Part shown: piece after piece, positions 62,302 through 64,000 of the stretch
Layout of the letters: every line of letters begins with the position of its first letter
Numbering within the stretch: position 1 is the stretch's first letter
NCBI RefSeq assembly: GCF_000472785.1
Contig: NZ_AXAL01000023.1
Coordinates: 1-64,000 of the forward strand
Direction of reading: 5' to 3'
DNA from: Mesorhizobium loti CJ3sym
GTDB lineage: Bacteria; Pseudomonadota; Alphaproteobacteria; Rhizobiales; Rhizobiaceae
DNA length: 64,000 nucleotides
Notes under the pieces: generated by a model
Seen by the model: only the letters and a program-made list of their open reading frames with translations
Told to the model about the DNA's origin: nothing
Databases searched by the model: none
Made by a program: the position numbers and the translations under genes

Positions 62302-63624
62302 ATGGCTCAGACTTCGACTGCCGAAACAAACAGCGAGCTGATCGGCTCGCATCATGGCCAGGTCAGTGCCGGCGATATAGCGGTCGGCGTGATCGTGGGC
62401 AGGACGTCGGAATTCTTCGACTTCTTCGTCTATGCGATCGCGTCCGTCATCGTGTTTCCCAAGCTCATATTTCCGACGCACGATCCGCTTGTCGGGACGC
62501 TCTATTCCTTCTCTATCTTCGCGCTGGCCTTCGTCGCGCGACCGTTCGGCTCGGTTCTGTTCATGGCCATCGATCGCGCCTATGGCCGCGGTGCGAAACT
62601 GACGATCGCGCTGTTCCTGCTCGGCACGTCGACCGTGGCCATCGCGTTTCTGCCGGCCTATGGCGACATCGGCGCGGTGGCGATCTGGCTTCTCGCGCTT
62701 GCCCGCATCGGACAGGGTCTGGCGCTTGGCGGAACATGGGATGGGCTGCCCTCGCTGCTGGCGCTGAACGCACCGGAGAACCGGCGCGGCTTCTATGCCA
62801 TGATCCCGCAGCTGGGCGCACCGATCGGCCTTATCGTGGCAGCCGCTCTCTTCGCCTTCTTCGTCGCCAATCTGTCGGCCGACGACTTCCTGACTTGGGG
62901 CTGGCGCTATCCCTTCTTCGTTGCCTTCGCCATCAACGTCGTGGCGCTGTTTGCCCGGCTACGCATTGTCGTCACGCCCGAATTCTCGAAACTGTACGAG
63001 AGCGGCGACCTGCAGCCGACGCGCATAAGGGACACGATCAAGGCCGAGGGCCGCAACGTCGTCATCGGCGCCTTCGCGCCGCTGGCGAGTTTCGCCCTCT
63101 TCCATATGGTGACGGTGTTTCCGCTGTCCTGGGTGTTCCTGTTCACCAATGAGGGGCCGGCGCGCTTCCTGGTGATCGAGGCGGTGAGCGCGCTGTTTGG
63201 CATTGCGGCCATCGTCGCATCGGGCCCGCTGGCCGATCGCGTCGGGCGCCGTGCGCTGCTCGGCGGTTCGGCGATCGCCATCGCGACGTTCAGCGGCTTT
63301 GCCCCGCAGCTTCTGGATGGCGGCGCTGTCGGCGAAGCGCTGTTCATGGTGCTGGGCTTCATCCTGCTGGGGCTGAGTTTCGGACAATCATCGGGCGTCG
63401 TCGCCTCGAGCTTTTCCCGCCAGTATCGCTACACTGGCTCGGCCATAACCTCGGATCTGGCCTGGATGTTCGGCGCCGGCTTCGCGCCGCTGGCCGCCTT
63501 GCTACTGGCCGGCAATTTCGGCCTCATCGCCGCCGGCGCCTATCTGCTGTCGGGTGCTGCCTGCACATTGCTTGCGCTGTGGATCGACGGGCGCCGTCCG
63601 GCTGCGGACCGTCAAGCCGACTGA
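62302..63624 (+). CDS. MFS transporter, metabolite:H+ symporter type
   Basis: 440-aa, 12-helix permease of the MHS branch of the major facilitator superfamily (relatives carry organic acids, betaines or shikimate). Conserved segments: VGRTSEFFDFFVYAIASVIVFPKL, FVARPFGSVLFMAIDRAYGRGAKL, RIGQGLALGGTWDGLPSLLALNAPENRRGFYAMIPQLGAPIG, and GPLADRVGRRALL between helices 8 and 9. The long open frame starting at 61501 is antisense to cyoA. ATG 62302 follows GATAAG and no strong ribosome binding site. Substrate unknown. Confidence 0.9.
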   Translation: MAQTSTAETNSELIGSHHGQVSAGDIAVGVIVGRTSEFFDFFVYAIASVIVFPKLIFPTHDPLVGTLYSFSIFALAFVARPFGSVLFMAIDRAYGRGAKLTIALFLLGTSTVAIAFLPAYGDIGAVAIWLLALARIGQGLALGGTWDGLPSLLALNAPENRRGFYAMIPQLGAPIGLIVAAALFAFFVANLSADDFLTWGWRYPFFVAFAINVVALFARLRIVVTPEFSKLYESGDLQPTRIRDTIKAEGRNVVIGAFAPLASFALFHMVTVFPLSWVFLFTNEGPARFLVIEAVSALFGIAAIVASGPLADRVGRRALLGGSAIAIATFSGFAPQLLDGGAVGEALFMVLGFILLGLSFGQSSGVVASSFSRQYRYTGSAITSDLAWMFGAGFAPLAALLLAGNFGLIAAGAYLLSGAACTLLALWIDGRRPAADRQAD

Positions 63625-63639
63625 TTTTGCGAGGCGCAT

Positions 63640-64000
63640 TTATTGCGCGACCCGAACGATGAGCTTGCCGAAATTCTTGCCGTCGAGAAGGCCAAGGAAG
63701 GCTTGTGGCGCGTTCCCAAGGCCCTCCACGATATCTTCCCTGTAGCGGACCTGCCCGGACGCGATCCATCCGGCCATCTCGCGATAGAAGGCCGGACGCT
63801 GGTCGACAAATTCGCGCTGGATGAAGCCCCTTATCGTCAGGCTGCGCTGGAGCACCTGCTGCATCAACGTCGGCAGCCGGTCGGCACCTGATGTCGCGAT
63901 GGTGTTGTATTGCGCGATCAACCCACAGACCGGCACGCGAGCGAACTCGTTCAGCAGGGGAAACACCGCATCCCAGACAGGACCGCCGACATTCTCGAAA
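63640..64000 (-). CDS. NADP-dependent zinc-free oxidoreductase (partial)
   Basis: C-terminal 120 residues of a gene running past the right edge. FENVGGPVWDAVFPLL, RVPVCGLIAQYNT, LIRGFIQREF-like LTIRGFIQREFV and GLGNAPQAFLGLLDGKNFGKLIVRVA match the end of MDR-superfamily proteins of the leukotriene B4 12-hydroxydehydrogenase/CurA group, which reduce enones or quinones with NADPH. The catalytic N-terminal domain is outside the window. It is convergent with the transporter. Confidence 0.88.
   Translation of the reverse strand, partial: FENVGGPVWDAVFPLLNEFARVPVCGLIAQYNTIATSGADRLPTLMQQVLQRSLTIRGFIQREFVDQRPAFYREMAGWIASGQVRYREDIVEGLGNAPQAFLGLLDGKNFGKLIVRVAQ

Overview
The window is high-GC alphaproteobacterial chromosome, most likely from Mesorhizobium or a close relative in the Rhizobiales. 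The evidence is a DUF768 protein (a family I know mainly from Mesorhizobium), rhizobial palindromic intergenic repeats at 7.3, 9.4 and 15.6 kb, a short HisG paired with HisZ, plant-type GshA, an ActR/ActS redox pair and an IS remnant at the left edge. I see no rRNA, tRNA, CRISPR array or intact mobile element.

Region by region. 0-5 kb: tail of an IS5-type transposase, then an RND efflux pair read leftward. 5.4-11 kb: acyl-CoA ligase, hisG-hisZ and hisS, separated by palindromic repeats. 11-14.3 kb: a small membrane protein, tag, an L,D-transpeptidase and a divergent FolD lacking two key residues. 14.3-22 kb: a 2-hydroxyacid oxidation block (glcF-glcE-glcD, a FadR-type regulator and an lldD-type dehydrogenase); the same half-site lies before glcD and before the regulator. 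22-37.5 kb: ordinary core genes, including a PPP-type phosphatase, glutamine amidotransferase, rsmE, gshA, DUF937 and DUF1127 proteins, a LysR regulator, a CHASE4-GGDEF-EAL protein, xseA, a DmpA-type peptidase, DUF768, an SDR and a 2OG oxygenase.

38.1-47.9 kb is the most unusual part. Ten tightly packed genes on the plus strand have strong ribosome binding sites and two 4-bp overlaps. They follow an AT-rich stretch and a leader with a long inverted repeat. In order they encode an acidic-then-arginine-rich protein, an HEXXH metallopeptidase-like protein, three unrecognised soluble proteins (586, 225 and 367 aa), a 278-aa unknown, a DUF4438 protein, a cysteine-rich protein with a weak GIY-YIG-like segment, a 112-aa unknown and a trypsin-fold serine protease with an intact triad. 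None has an obvious signal peptide. A single-domain LuxR-type regulator follows. I do not recognise this combination as a described system and propose it as a candidate two-protease cassette.

48.6-51 kb is a junction: head-to-head remnants of ornithine cyclodeaminase and an N-formylglutamate amidohydrolase-like gene, plus the start of a class III aminotransferase. Next comes an ECF41 module with a textbook TGTCACA-N16-CGTC promoter, its carboxymuconolactone decarboxylase-like partner, and a sigma gene interrupted by one in-frame TGA. 51-53.7 kb: divergent uxuA and SDR genes around a palindrome, then alkB. 53.8-62.1 kb: a DUF763 gene, actR-actS and a cyoABCD quinol oxidase operon ending in SURF1. 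SURF1 suggests a haem-A-containing enzyme. 62.1-64 kb: an MFS transporter facing away from cyoA across a 21-bp palindrome, and an oxidoreductase cut by the window edge.
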